A DNA stretch of 64,000 nucleotides from Tubiluchus corallicola. Taxonomy: Eukaryota; Priapulida; Priapulimorpha; Priapulimorphida; Tubiluchidae. The notes below the pieces were generated by a model. It did not search any database, was not told the DNA's origin, and saw nothing but the letters and a program-made list of their open reading frames with translations. The stretch spans positions 248,001 to 312,000 of the forward strand of contig JAQGDQ010000156.1 of the NCBI GenBank assembly GCA_030141605.1, given 5' to 3'. The translations under genes were made by a program, and so were the position numbers. Positions 10,448 to 23,734 of the stretch are shown piece after piece. Position 1 is the first letter of the stretch. Each line of letters opens with the position of its first letter.

Positions 10448-10849
10448 CACAAAAAATGCATTTCATAACTATTAAAGGCGCAAATGCAAGGTGCCAAAGT
10501 CTTAAAAGGTCCTAAAATTAATTTCGAAACTTGCGCTTCAAAAAATTATCATCATCATCAACCGAAATCACATGCCCAATTACCTAACTCATCTGTTGTA
10601 GACATTTCACGCACACACGTGGCAATCGCCCCAATCTTAAAATCCTTTCCTTATGCATGACTAAGTTCAACACACTGCCCAGTACCCACTAGTTTCCATG
10701 AAGATGTAATGTAACGTTTTGCTAGCCGTGGGGGATTAGTGGTGTACAAATGAATAAAAAATATTAAAAGAGTTGCCGAATCAAAAGAGGATCTGTTGTG
10801 CTCTCAATATAATTATAATTATAGTGGAAGCCTTATGTAAATAACTTGC

Positions 10850-12240
10850 ATAGCCTACAGTCTTGAAGTTTATGATCAGAGCAAATCGAACTGAATGACC
10901 AGAAGCTGAAATTCATCAGACCTCTACAACAACGCACATACTGGCACAACCTTGAAAAAGTGGGGGATGCCAAGATAATTCAAGAACACACCGTTGATTG
11001 TGGAACATCTGAAAGATGCAGGCTGTAAGATAGCTTTTAAGGGGTGCAATAATAACTAGTACAGAATTATTTATTGCACTGAAGTATTGCTCCGTCAACT
11101 GAAAAAAATTTATCATGACTCTATTCATAGTGTTGATGCTTCGTGCTTCTCATACAGCTTGCAACATATCTTGAGGGAAGTGAGGGAACAGACTCCTATA
11201 GGTCAAGGTGAAACTAAAGATCAGTAAAACTTTACATGTCTCACAAGTTTTTTAGTCAAACTTAAACCCTCACCATAATATAAACTTTTGAAACTTAAAA
11301 TCTTACTTTCTTTACGAATGTTCAACTTCTTAATTTTATTTTAAGCTTGGTGCAAAACTTGTTCTTTTTTATTTTTTATCATTTCGTATTAAATTTGAAG
11401 CTTGCCAGTTTTAGTTGCTTGAGAGGAATGACATTATGAGTACAGTCACCAAAGATCGGTAAACAAACATCTATAACCAAAAATGCTTTCTCTATGTCAT
11501 TCTAGCTCACTAGTGCCAAAGACGAAAAACATGGCGGTCTTTACGCTAAAGACAAGAAACATTCACTAAAAATGTTAGTTATATAATTTATGTCTCTTTT
11601 GTTTAACAATAACTAGAAATTCTTCTAGTGTAAAAAGCTTCGGTGTCTGTTGGGCTTATATAGTCCTTTAAATATCGATCAATTATATGTTCTTGAATCA
11701 CCTTAGCCTCTCAGGATAATTACCTTATTGTGTTTAACAAGGTTAAGGTCCAGTAAATTTCCAAGCCATTCAGTACGATCTGCGTCAGTCATATTGCTAA
11801 ACATTGCAGCCTGTGCAAGGTGCTCATGGCTTCCGTGCACGATACAGATTATTCTCAATTGAATGACCCATATTAAGCAATAATGTAATATGTACTAGAC
11901 ATATTCTGTGCTATTATTCATGATCATTTTAGTACCCCTGAGCAAGAGATTATGTTACCCCCTAGACACTTGTGTTGGAGAATGTTGTTGAGTTTGACCA
12001 TGATCCCTTCGAGTCTTTGACGATACACTTCACTATTACTGGCTGTGCAAGACATGGATGATTCCATATTAAGTTTTGAGGGAATAATGAATGCTTTATT
12101 AATTTAGGGAATCTTTGATTTAACATTTTATTTTGTAGGCTACATTTATTTGTTGTTTTTCTGTTTTTGCACACTCTTTGCAAAAGGCTATGTTACACCA
12201 TGTACAGTACATACTTGGGTATGTTGTACTCACCGTTCAC
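10850..12240. repeat. Decayed segment related to 27810-28300
   Basis: Three islands match the later segment in the same order: GAGCAAATCGAACTGAATG (about 10877), CATTGCAGCCTGTGCAAGG (about 11803) and GGCTATGTTACACCATGTAC (about 12186). The 27.8-kb copy is shorter. Neither has an open frame now. The source may be an old duplicated gene or a mobile element. Confidence 0.45.
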
Positions 12241-13560
12241 CTGGTTATAAATGAGCTTTCAGCTCTAGTTTCTCAAAAATGTGGCAATGTTTTAAGGACA
12301 TTTAGTTTAAAAGTTCATGAGAATATCCTGGTTTTGGACAATGTTGTTCCGAACCGGAAAAAATCGATCCGAACCAATACCAATACCGCATTATTCGCGA
12401 AAATCGGCAAGTGATCTATTGGAAACTGATCTATTGGGACAACCACGGTTTTGGTTGCAAATTCCTTTATGGACTGAGGTTAGCAGTTGAACTCAATGTT
12501 AGTGAAAATGGAATTACCAGCAGAGGAATTACTAAATATGATAAGTCATGACTGAGTAAAGGGTTGGGAAGAAAATAGAGTATAAAACTCAGTTGCGAGA
12601 AAGAAAGTTGGATAGTTGTTCTACCACTTTCAAGCATTTGAATCTGGCGGTGGACATAGATGATAATGAGCCAGTGTTTAGATCTATATTAATATTTTTT
12701 GGTGGACAGCTAGGTCTGAAGGCCTTTAACCCTGTTTATTCCTATTTCCTAGATGCTTATAGATAGTTATAATAAATCTAGTTTTTTCTCAGCTTTTTCT
12801 GCATAATCCTCTGCCAGTAGTATTAAATGGTGTTCTCGTCTTTCTGAAGTTCTTGGGAAACTCCAGAAAGATAGTAGGGGTTGATCTAAGTCAAACTCGA
12901 AAACGAAAGTGACACATGTAATATTTTTTTCTCGTCAAAGTTGTTATGCGATGTTACTTTCACCAATGGTACAGCCAACAGGATTATCCAATTACTGAGC
13001 AGCACGAAATGCTCTCATTCCTTGAAAATTTGCCACCCCGCATTATGGCCGCATAACATCAGCAGTTTGATTCCCCCACTGGCCATGCTTTTCTTGCTCG
13101 AAAGTAGCAACAAAAGTCCACAGGCGCATTAATTAGATTGAAAACTATAATATTGATCACTAGCGCCATAACTAGTATTATGATGTAACAATGCTACATG
13201 TATTACAATTCTTTTGCTTATTTTTATTTTTGTATGTTCTTTCTCAGACATTGATCAGGCTGAGGGGCAAAGTGTTTTGGACGAAGCGCAGCGTGGTTGT
13301 TAATAAAATAAACCGAACAAAGTTCTGTATGAGTTTTTAACATGGCAGCCTGTTGTGTAACTTGTGTTGTTAGTAGGCTAATGATTTCTAGGGTAAATAA
13401 AAAATAGTGATTAATCAAGTATGAGCGATTGAGTTGTGTCCATACGCCGTAGCAATTGCCCGGACTTCGGAAGTTGTGTTGATAAATTCACTTTATTTCT
13501 TTGCCTCTTACAAAAATGTCAGCAATAGAAGTACCGGGTGGAGAAAGAACAATACGGTCA
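12241..13560. other. Intergenic, no gene seen
   Basis: Mixed AT-rich sequence with many stops on both strands. Nothing recognisable. Confidence 0.35.
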
Positions 13561-13690
13561 CCGAGCAGCTTTGATAGTTATATTAAAATTGTAATGTAAC
13601 GTGTGTTGGCTGGAGTGACTCCTGTTTATCTGTCTTGATTATTTGGTTTAAGGTGAATTCACTTCTGGAGTGAAATAAATTGATTTGATT
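13561..13690 (+). mobile_element. Probable LINE 3' end with (TTTGAT)n tail
   Basis: Ends in AAATAAATTGATTTGATTTGA, a polyadenylation-like word followed by a short tandem tail, as in the other LINE 3' ends of this window. No coding part is left, so the assignment rests on the tail only. Confidence 0.4.
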
Positions 13691-14235
13691 TGAATTGAAC
13701 AAATTAACTTGTAATAGCTGTCACCTATAAACTCTTCGCAGGCGCTGCCGCAGGTGTACTTGATGCACGTACATACAACGTCTTGTATGTAGGGGCGCAC
13801 TACCTAAATACGCGGTTCCAACTTGCTTCCAAGTTGCCTTAAACCTGAAGCTGGCATTCAGACGTGGTTTCATTTGAGGGGGATCCCATAATTTCATTAG
13901 CATAAGGGCACCAGAGCATCATAACTTGGCTTTGACAACACTACTTAATAATTATTTAATGCAAAAAATATTACACAGTCACATTTTATGTACAACTATT
14001 TTCCTTGTCATTTATTAGTCATATAAGTAGTCATTAGTGTATACTAGTATTGTTGAGTGCACAGAACTGGTGTCTTCATTATACCATTACACATCCTGCG
14101 CTTAGGTTTTGCAACACGAGATGTCATTGTTTGTTTCTTTAGCATTTGCAATTTGTAAAATTGTATTTTGTTGTTAAAATGCTGTTTTATTTTATTTGAT
14201 TAAATAATCCTCAGCTGTTTCTTGAAAATTTTCAG
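13691..14235. other. Golgin-45 upstream region
   Basis: Sequence between the LINE tail and the splice acceptor at 14234-14235. A non-coding first exon and the promoter of the golgin-45 gene should lie here or further upstream, but I could not choose a donor or core promoter. Confidence 0.25.
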
Positions 14236-14303
14236 GATATTTCGGTCATTTTCCAAACCACGATTCAGAGCTATTGTCTAAAATTAATATAGCAGATAAA
14301 AAG

Positions 14304-17300
14304 ATGGATACGCATGGTCATTTTACATCAACGAGACATTCTCTTTCTCCCGGGCATGTACTACGGATTAATCTCGGTAACTGTTTTTGTAACTAAATAA
14401 CTAGAATTAAGTTTGGCAATAACAATAAGCCTTATTGAGTTATATCAGGTGAGTATATCAATTTGAGATATCGATAAAGAGAGAATATGCCTCTTTATAA
14501 TACACTTATAATAAAATTCCCACAACAGCTTAATTTTCAAAAAAAATCTGGTTTCTTAATATACTTTTAACAAATGATACAAATACTGTTTATGTTAGAT
14601 TTGTTTCCTATTTTTAGGTAGTTCTGCTGATCACGTTGGAAAATCACCAAACGGGAAGTCACCGAAATATGTTCCTTGGGAACCATATAAATGTGCAGTG
14701 ACAAAACTTTCAGATGGTGGTCATTATTCAGACACAAAAAAATGTGAGGACGAGTGCTCTCAGCAGTTTCTAAAACGAACAAAACCATTGCCAAACTCAA
14801 CCACTTTATATAATTATAACATTACCTACATTGACAAGCGCCTCATATCAGTTGCAGATTTTAATGCTAACCATGCTTCTCTTGAGAATAAAACACAGCT
14901 ACCATTATTGAAGGAACATGAATCTGACATGTCATTTGAAAATGGATTTTCAAGAAAATCATTGAAAATAATGCCGCGTGCAGTGGCTAGTAACGATTCC
15001 ACCACGAAGCAACTAGACAAAGCTTTAGAGATTAGCAAGACAAACGGCTTACAGACTTCAATGTTTACTGATTTTAGCCAAAAAATGTCTGACGAAGAAA
15101 GGCGCATACTGAATGAAGAAAAAGAAAACTTAGTTTCTCAACTGCATATACAACTCCAGGTATGAACAATTGTACATTGTCAAAAATGTTAATTGCCGTT
15201 GACCTGAAGAAATTGCTTGGAATAAAACAATTTAGGTGATGTGATAATAGAGTATCTATTAATTATTTACTGTTGTTTAAAATTAAGCTCGCTTCTTATT
15301 TGTTGTTTCTTAATTACCATTTTATATGTTGCCTAATTTTCGTAGGTGAATGCAGAGCTGAAAAAACTTTTGGTGGCTTCTCTCGGAGAGGACTTGAACG
15401 AGAAATTTGACTGCCTCATCCAAGCCAAGGCCCGTCTTGCACACGAGGTTAGCTACTGCTCGCATCACATGTCGAGTCTCTATGATCAATTGGAAAGGTT
15501 GTCTATTCAGTGTGATGTTTGGAGAAGCAAGTTTATGGCGAGCAGGTATAAAAGTTTGTTAATTTGGTATGGCTAGAATTTGATGCCATAATTTAAGAGA
15601 CAAATTATGTAGATAGTGGAAAAAACTGTTAATTTGACAACCAAATGTGAAACACTTAACTGGAGATAAAGGAGTTGTACGTATGAATGAATTCCAGTTT
15701 GTGTGTTCTTATTAAATGACATGTAGTTCACATATTGAGCCAAAACTTCCTTCTAAAGATAGTACATTTATATGAAAATATTTAGAAAAATTATCTAAAA
15801 GAAATATTAGTTTGTGATTGTGAATGCCAAAAATTAATAGGCCATAACAGTTTATTTTTCAACAACAATTAACATGGTGGCTATGGAGTTGAAGAAAGAA
15901 AGCAAATGGTGAAAAATTGTGAGCCACTGGGATTCGATCCCGAGACTTGAATTACACTTGTATGCTGTACCATTTGAGCTATAGGCCTAACACAATTTGT
16001 TGCAAAACTGTGAAATAGCATTAGGGATTGCACCTTCTTGTATTAGGCTCCGTTATTCGATTTTAATTTTGTTCTAGAACCGTGCACCTTAATTTTATTA
16101 CAAAATGTTTCATTATGGCAGCATGCTAGGCTTCTTCTAAAAACGTTGAGAATAAAGAGTAATAACGTGACTCGTATCGCGTAGATTGTAGAATGTATGT
16201 ATAATTAGTAGGCCTATCTAATAATAAAATGATGTTTGGCAACAGGAAAAAATATGGCTGTTTAGGTTTGTTCGAATGCTGGTTCTTATTGTTTAGTTTA
16301 TACCATTTTACAGTCCCTTACTAATACAGAAGTGGTTTGCAAGTTTGCACAATATTAGGTAAATTGTTCATTCCCTTTTCAGATTGATGCTAAATGACAT
16401 TTCTCACCTCAAAGGCCTGCTCTGCCAAAAATATCAAACATCTCAAGAGGTGCTTAGACAACTGTTACAGGAACATCAAGACATGAAAAACCATCTAATA
16501 GAAACATACAGGTGTGCAAACTATTCACTTATCACTGCACTAAAATTACAGGTGCTTTTTATTCAAATGTCACATCATTAGTGGCATTCATCTCACCTCA
16601 TCTCATTTTAATGTATAATGGTTTTCATGGCACATATATCAGTTCTTTTATCTGGCTGTGTAAGAAGTGGTTATAGGGTGTGAGAGTTTCGTATAAATAG
16701 ACACTCATTACATTTAAAAGAAGATTCGTTTAATAGCAAATTCTATTCTGACAGTCATTAATGTGAGTGAGTGAGTGAGAGAAAGAGAGAGAGAGATCGA
16801 TAGAGAGAGAGAGTGTGTGTGAGTGTGAGAGAGAAAGAAGAGAGAGAGTATAGACTGCTTGGCCGCCAACCACAATTATGACTCTAATGATGGCTGTCTA
16901 TTATTGCCTAAATTAGGCTAAATTTGGTTTTAATCACGAGATATTTTATGGTGTCTTGCTAGTGATAATCATTATTGAATTACAAGTTGGTAAAACTGTA
17001 TCTTTGGTGAAGTTGACATGTAAAACGAAGGAATTTTATTGGAAATAAAGTATGCACACATCAAAATGTGTTTCAACAACATGTATTAATAAAGATTTTT
17101 GTGCCCATCATTATTCATGAGTCAACGAGTTAGAGAAAAACAATAGGGATTAATAAAAAAATTGGTAATATATGTGAAGCCACTAGCCTCTGAACTTTGA
17201 GAAGTAGTTGAAATAGAAATGTTTTTAATGTGGGAGAAACAGAGAGGTAGGGCCTATCAACTTGGCTGGGGATGGAAGCTGTGCTATTGTAAAGCAAGTT

Positions 17301-18777
17301 TTTAATGTGCACATTGATCTTCCTTGCTGTTAAGTAACTTTTTTCTGCTTGATTGTTATCATGTAATTTTAACTATTGCAGATATCTTCGTGGCATTCAG
17401 CAAGCTTTTGATCCATCTCATCAGTTAACTGAAGTCAGTCTTGTTCCTAATAACTTAGTAGATTTGATACTCACCAATCAGAAACTTGCCGACATAATCA
17501 AGCAGAAATTGCTGGGGAATAACCACCGGACAATAGATACAGCAGATTTCAGCTTGAATGCTACGGCAGCAGAGCATTATGCGCTACAGGTTTGTTTTTC
17601 TCAAAGTTTTCTAAAGTCAGGCTTTCACGGGGCTCTTGACTTCGGCAACTGTCCAATTTCTAAGTGTACCAGTCGCAAAACATTTGCTGGTGTTTGCCAT
17701 TGTCGAAAAAAGGTCGTTGGCTTGGCCAAAAAAATTTAAAATAAGCACAAACACGTCTTGCGAAGTTTATGCGACGTTCTTGTGATTTTCACTCCAGAGA
17801 AAAGCCCCCATAATTCGTAAAAACTTGGAGAAAATCGCGCAACTTCGCACGAATGATTTGCGACAAAACACAGTGGTTGGAATATTTTGGCGACTGTTGG
17901 ACTTGTCGCAAAAAAGTCAGCGGTCCCGTGAAACCCTTGCTTAAAGCGTTAAATTATAAACTCTGATGCAATGCCCATTTTGTAGTTTAATCAGCGTTCA
18001 ATGACAAATTCCAGTTGAATTTCTTTTTCTTATTATTATTGTTATTAGCTGAAAAACTTTCTTTATTTAACAAAGAAACTACTAGTCAGCTACTATGCCA
18101 GTTTTTTGTTTTTAGTGTTTAGTTCAAACAATATTTTTATTTGATAAAGAGCACTACAATCATAAGTACATTTATAATAAAAAACAATGGGTAATTAATC
18201 AAAAGCTGATTGGCTAACAGGTATGACCTATGTAAAAGTCTTTCAGTGAGTAAATACGCCATTTATATGTTAGGCACACGATTATGAGAACTGTTATGTA
18301 TTAAGTAAGAGTGAAATTGAGAAGGTTTGCAACTTGTTTTTTGAATAGCTGTGCCGAAAGGGTAGGACAAGTTGGTTATGATGTGTTTGATGTTGATGTT
18401 AAGCTACAAAAATAGAATGAATGATGAAAGTGTTGGGGTCACGGGAATGCAGGAGTATAAATAATTTTTAGTGTTTTCCACAAAAATCTCCATACTTCAG
18501 CTTACAGTTATTACAATTACAGATATTATAATTGTGATAGCAGTTAATAGAAAACAATTTTTTAGCCACAGACATATTCGTTTTTTTCTATTCATCCGTT
18601 CAAGTGGTATCGTTTATTGGTAATGCTCATTTTTTCTCCTCTTAGGTGTTGACAAATCAGTTTCAAATGGATGGCAGCCATATTCCTGCTTTACCGGCTA
18701 GCTACCATGTTGGAAACTATGAACTCATTGCTTTTGATCGCTGTCATAACTGCTCTGGTGAAATTTTTGTTGTATGA
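14304..18777 (+). CDS. BLZF1: Golgin-45 (BLZF1), six coding exons, 427 aa
   Basis: Golgi matrix protein that binds Rab2 and GRASP55 and supports cisternal stacking. Exons: 14304-14376, 14618-15159, 15346-15545, 16383-16511, 17382-17589, 18646-18777. All introns are GT-AG and the phases join without a break. Exon 2 gives KSPKYVPWEPYK. A long coiled coil (about residues 180-325) follows, containing VNAELKKLLVASLGEDL and LERLSIQCDVWRSKFMASR, the most recognisable golgin-45 block. The C terminus is CHNCSGEIFVV: a CxxC pair (C417, C420) plus a hydrophobic PDZ-binding end. In golgin-45 these two cysteines share a zinc ion with a His and a Cys of GRASP55. The length is close to vertebrate golgin-45 (about 400 aa). 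An acceptor at 14234-14235 upstream of the ATG implies a non-coding first exon. Confidence 0.93.
15921..15986 (-). repeat. Decayed tRNA-derived (SINE-like) sequence in golgin-45 intron 3
   Basis: Read on the minus strand it has an A-box-like TAGCTCAAATGG and a B-box-like GGGATCGAATCCC at tRNA spacing. The anticodon and acceptor stems do not pair, so it is not a working tRNA. A SINE head or old tRNA copy is the best explanation. Confidence 0.45.
16766..16852. repeat. (GA)n/(GT)n microsatellite in golgin-45 intron 4
   Basis: Imperfect GAGAGA and GTGTGT runs, about 85 bases, in the intron between exons 4 and 5. Confidence 0.85.
17618..17939. mobile_element. hAT-like MITE, 322 bp, in golgin-45 intron 5
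   Basis: The ends are inverted repeats: left CAGGCTTTCACGGGGC and right (reversed) CAAGGGTTTCACGGGACC, with further inner similarity (TTGACTT/CTGACTT and a GTCC word). Flanks TCTAAAGT and CTTAAAGC resemble a degraded 8-bp target duplication, which together with CA-type termini suggests hAT. It has no transposase, so it is non-autonomous. Confidence 0.6.
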
Positions 18778-19750
18778 TAATTGTGCCTTTAGGATCTTTT
18801 GTACGAGCAGTTTTGTATTTTAACACCGCACAAATTGGTGACTGCTTTTGTGTACAGTATCTTTTTAAATAGCTTATTAATAAGGCACTAACTTAATCCT
18901 TCATCTTGATGTCTCGTGTTTGTTTGTAGAAATTATTATCATTGCTGTTCAGATTGGTACCTACCAATTACAGCAACCATCACTGAACTAAGACCAGAGC
19001 TGTTTGTAATTCTGCAGCGTTTTTAGCAAAATTTATTATGAGAAGTTTGCGGGTGGGCACATCAAACTAAATACTCACACAATATTTCTTTATAAACTCG
19101 GACATTTAGTTGTGAAACTAGTATATCGTTGTCAGTATGTATCACCCGTTGTAGCTGCTGAACTATTATGTGCATACTGTGCATTCAGGCAAATTTAAAG
19201 AATGACACACTTGTTATTCAAATTAACCCTGTCCTCGTTATTAACAATACAATACAAGGTACGCTCTAGAGCATTTTTAGTAGTATTTTTTTACCAATGC
19301 ACAGTATAATAATGGTGCTTCAGTGCTATTATGAATAAATGTCCTCATATTTTAATTGATTTTTTTTATTTTATGCATTATTTGTTATAGATTTGCATTT
19401 TCTGTTCAAACTTTAGTAGGCTTTGTGAGCATGTGTACATAATAACTGAAGTAGTGCTGATTAAGAGAAGACGCATTAAATCATGTACGGTGCGAGTGAC
19501 CGTACACAGGCTCGCACGTGATCTATTTTTTATTCAGGACTTATATAGGCCTACATTTTTCAGTTGGACTTTTAACAACTACGTTATAACTTATTGAAAA
19601 TGAAAGATATGGCCCTTGCCTACTTTTTGTGAACACATTGCATTTTGTAAATTGTTATGTACGTTTACATAATTTTATTTTATTAAATTCTTTGTAATGA
19701 TAAATACTCTGTTTTCTATTCAATTTGTGACCTTATGTTAGTATTTACAA
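18778..19750 (+). other. Golgin-45 3' UTR and downstream flank
   Basis: AT-rich sequence after the stop codon. ATGAATAAATG near 19331 is one candidate polyadenylation signal. No further coding exon was found. Confidence 0.4.
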
Positions 19751-22700
19751 TCATCAAACTAGCTATAATCAATTCGCTTATAAATATAACGGAGCTTAGT
19801 AAGTCACCATTTATTAATTATAATAGCTGTAATTAATTTTTGCAGACGAGGTAAGTGTACTTTCATAATATTTTGTTCGCTGACCGTTCAAAATCGGTTG
19901 GTGGGCTACGTGCTGTCGAAATTTACAAATAATTTGAAATAACGACGCACTCAGAAAATGAGAGAAACAGTGATCTTGGTGTGTGCTTAATTATAATAGT
20001 TAAGAACGCGTCCGCGAGAAGACCATGCAAAATCGAAAAATTCCGGCACAAGGCTAGGTAACCGATTCGGACCAAAGTTCGGGTATGAGGTCCACTAGTC
20101 ACTAGTATTCACTATGTGAATCCGCTTGGTCCAACTCATAGTAGCAGAGGTACGGCATAGGCCGATTTTCATGAAAAAAATGCCTATTTTTCTCAATTTT
20201 TTACTCATATTTGAAGGATTAGCCATGCAGCAACCACTGAGTTTGAATAGATCTGACTCTGCACAGTATTGGATCTTGTTATCTTCTCCAAAATGACATT
20301 TCGACTTTTGTCCCAAACCCCCCTCTTTCGTCTCTACTGGGGGTCTTTAAGCTCGCATTACGCACAAGATGCAAATACTCAGTCATTTCAAAGTCTTATA
20401 TCTCACCCACTGCGGGGGCGGGGACAAAAATATCGATATGTATGTGAATAGAGCATCCCATCCCACTATGCTGTAGTGACAATTTCGATGGAGCGAATTT
20501 CCACCCTATTAGAAATGACCTCTGAAAGAGGCATATATCAGGGTGAAAATATAGGTAATAACCTTCATCAAAAAGCTTCGTGTAGATAAACATGAGTTGT
20601 CAAATCTTGTCAAAATACTTCCAAACGTCATAAATGTTCATATTTGGCAACTAGGGGCCTGGTCAGCACATTGGTTAAACTACCGACAGGATTGGACTCC
20701 AGCATTCAAGATGGCGGCCACTGCTGAACTAAAATGTTCGTTTTCTGGGCTGTTTACCAGCGTTAAATGCGGTATTCTGACTAGTTATCCACACGAAACG
20801 AATATTGTGAATCTATTAGCCTGTACTAAATACACTGGACCGCATTTAGAGCGCTTCCATCTTCAAAAAATGAAATATCTACGGAATGGAAATTGCTTCT
20901 TGCAAGGACAGGAAATAGTTTTATGTACTGTTTATTTTATATGCTTTGTAAATGCTATGTACAGGTTATTACCTAGTTATTACTCATTGTCTTACATAGG
21001 CGTACAAGCCAGGACACAAAGAAAATTGCCCTAAATCTGAGTGAATACCCAAAAAATACGGGACAGACTTACCCCGAAATATCATTTGGCCGGTGATTTT
21101 TTGACTGTAAAACATTGAAAATTTTTGTGCCATTGGCGCAATCATTCAATTGCACTATTAATATTTTTTGTCAGAAGTATCGATTTTGTGCCACAAATAA
21201 ATTTTGGACGAAGAAAAATTTTCTGAGCTAAATATCACCACCATCCCAGACTGTAAGATTTTCGCTTTATCACTTTCCCCATGATATTTGTCTATATTTC
21301 TGTATCTATCTTCTAGTGATAATCTACCTGCATCGATAATTTTTTCTCTATTATTTAGATGTTATGGTTTTGATTACATGTACTACTCTTCAGTGATAGG
21401 GTTATGCTGCTACAATAGGAAGAATATTTTGGACTTAGAGAAATTAATTCTGACTGAGTTTCGTAGTTTCTCATTTTTGTTCTGATATTCATAATCTTCT
21501 ATGTATAGCCATGAAGCTTATTCATATAAAAAGTATAAAAAATGAACATATGTATAAAAATGAACGGATTTCTAATTTATATGTATATACCAAGTGTTGT
21601 CAGATTCTTTCGCTAGCAATGACTCTCAATATTAACAATCGGTACTTCTTTTCTATTAGAGGGCTTATTGTTTAGTCTTTCCTGGTATCCACTAGCGATT
21701 CAGTGTGTAGAGAATGCCCTGAATCAGGGTCGGACTCGGTACTAGGGGCATGCATGATGTCCTGTCCTGAAATCCACCAGGAGAGGCAATTATTCATATT
21801 TGTAGTCATATGAAAATTCCGACATAACTAAACCAATTTAAGATGAAATTCGCAAATTTCTAGCAATTTCCATGGCAAAGGAATCTATTGCCACTAGGAA
21901 ATGAGAGCATTAGTCACAGAAAATGCAGGTTAAACGTGGCTAAATGTCTACTGTCATATACCACCTGAGCCAAGTATGTCTACTTTTTACACATGGACGG
22001 AATTACTATGGAAAGTAAAAAGTGTGTTGATATGGCATTTTTTTCTAACAGTACCCCCTCTATATAATGTCATTCATGATATTATCTTAGCTTGTGTGTT
22101 TTCATGAAATTTAGAATACAGATTTGTCACTTATAATCCAGCATATAGATAGAAAAAATATTGAAAAACTACAAAAAAAAAGCAAATTTTGCTGATTTTT
22201 GTGAAATTTTAAAGTGCCAGTACTACATACTCAAACAGGCTCCAGCGAATTTTCTTTTTTATATTATTAGTGAGGATGATGGTCAACACATACATGAAAA
22301 CCGGAAGTTCTGTAGCCCCTCAGTGGGAGAGTTATGAGCCTTACAACTTAAGCTCTCCCGGGACTCTTAACAAAGAGCCGAATTTGAAAAATCCCGTTCT
22401 CTGATACTATTAATAGTATGTCAGAAAAAGTTAGGATATCAGAAGACAATGTCTGGGTCTATGTACCAGCCAACTTACATCGACCCATCTATAATAGTTT
22501 ATACAGGAGAAAAAGTTAAAATAACCCCCAAAATAGCGATTTTTTGCCTCTTTCGGGGTCAATTTCTTGATGTGGTCATTTCTCTGCAAATAGTAGCTCG
22601 ATCGATTTGATATCTTGGTTACATGGTTTTGGGGGGTCGCCCTTCATGTTAGAAAAAAATGATATAAATTCGTCACCCCTCATGTGCCACCCCCTGCATG

Positions 22701-23734
22701 GTGCTCTCGCGGACTCGTTCTTAAACAGTGCCGAGCCTAGTTAGTGAGTGACGGCCAGGAAAAATATTTTTGGCCAATTTCACCTATCATTTATGCCTCT
22801 GTTACTCTTGCTTAGGGATAATCTACATGCAGCAAATTGTGGCTAAGACGCCCTGTGTTTCATTCTCTTAGCTCAATTTAGATCCCTGATAAGCACTTAT
22901 GCTTGCAGTGAACTAGATATACAACTACTAGCTGCAACAAATATAGCTGCTGTAAAAATCATTTGTGCTTAATATATCATGGAAATGGATGTTTCATGAT
23001 TCTGTCCACATATTTGTATAACCAGTGCTTACCTGAATGTACTAGGTTCATCCTGCCATGAATCTCATTCTCGGGGACACTAATTTCACCAATGTAACAA
23101 AATATTTATCCGATTGCATTTTAGTCGAGGGCTTTTGTGGTTTGTTTATGTTTGCAAAGTAAATGATTGTAGTCTACGTAAGAGAGCCATTATTTTGCAG
23201 TTCAAACTCCATCTTATCTCCACCTATTCGTTTAAACCACGTAGTCCTTTTCAAGAAAAAAACAAATGTTCTAATAGCTTTGGAGATGCTTAATCTTACA
23301 TGGATTTGGCAGCTCCAACTGGGGTGTGTGACAGTAATGCACCCATGATTTTTTTCAGTTTATAGTTAGTGGTGTGAAAAGCAGCTCCCTAAATGAAGAA
23401 AAAAAACAGTGTACATTTGTAATCTAGTTCGTGTGTATTAAGCATTTAATATGTAATCACTTTGCCAGCACATCATGCTTGCTGTTCCACTAAATACCCA
23501 TAATAGTGCAAATAAGAATGTTGTGGTTTTAGAAAAAACAGACTATAAATTAATTTCAACATCACAGGGAAATGGGAACATTAAGTCACAACCTAGTCTA
23601 GTCATTACCAGTAAGTGCAGACACAAGTGGTAAAGTACTTGTATAAATATAAAGTATAGTTATAAAACTTGCACAAATGGTGTAAGATACTAAATCAGTT
23701 TCCAAGTTAATACTGTATAAACTGAAAACATTCT
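19751..23734. other. Long intergenic stretch without recognised gene
   Basis: About 4 kb with frequent stops. It contains islands of GC-richer sequence (about 20030-20500 and 22300-22720, the latter with several C/G runs) that look like old dispersed repeats, but no motif, inverted repeat or tail allows classification. The longest frame (20597-21034) has no ATG near its start and no recognisable domain. Confidence 0.4.

Noticed and set aside
15921-15986. tRNA gene on the minus strand
   Set aside because: A and B boxes are present but the anticodon and acceptor stems do not pair; kept only as a SINE-like repeat.
20597-21034. 145-codon frame on the plus strand
   Set aside because: Opens at a TTG; mixed composition, no domain and no splice context.
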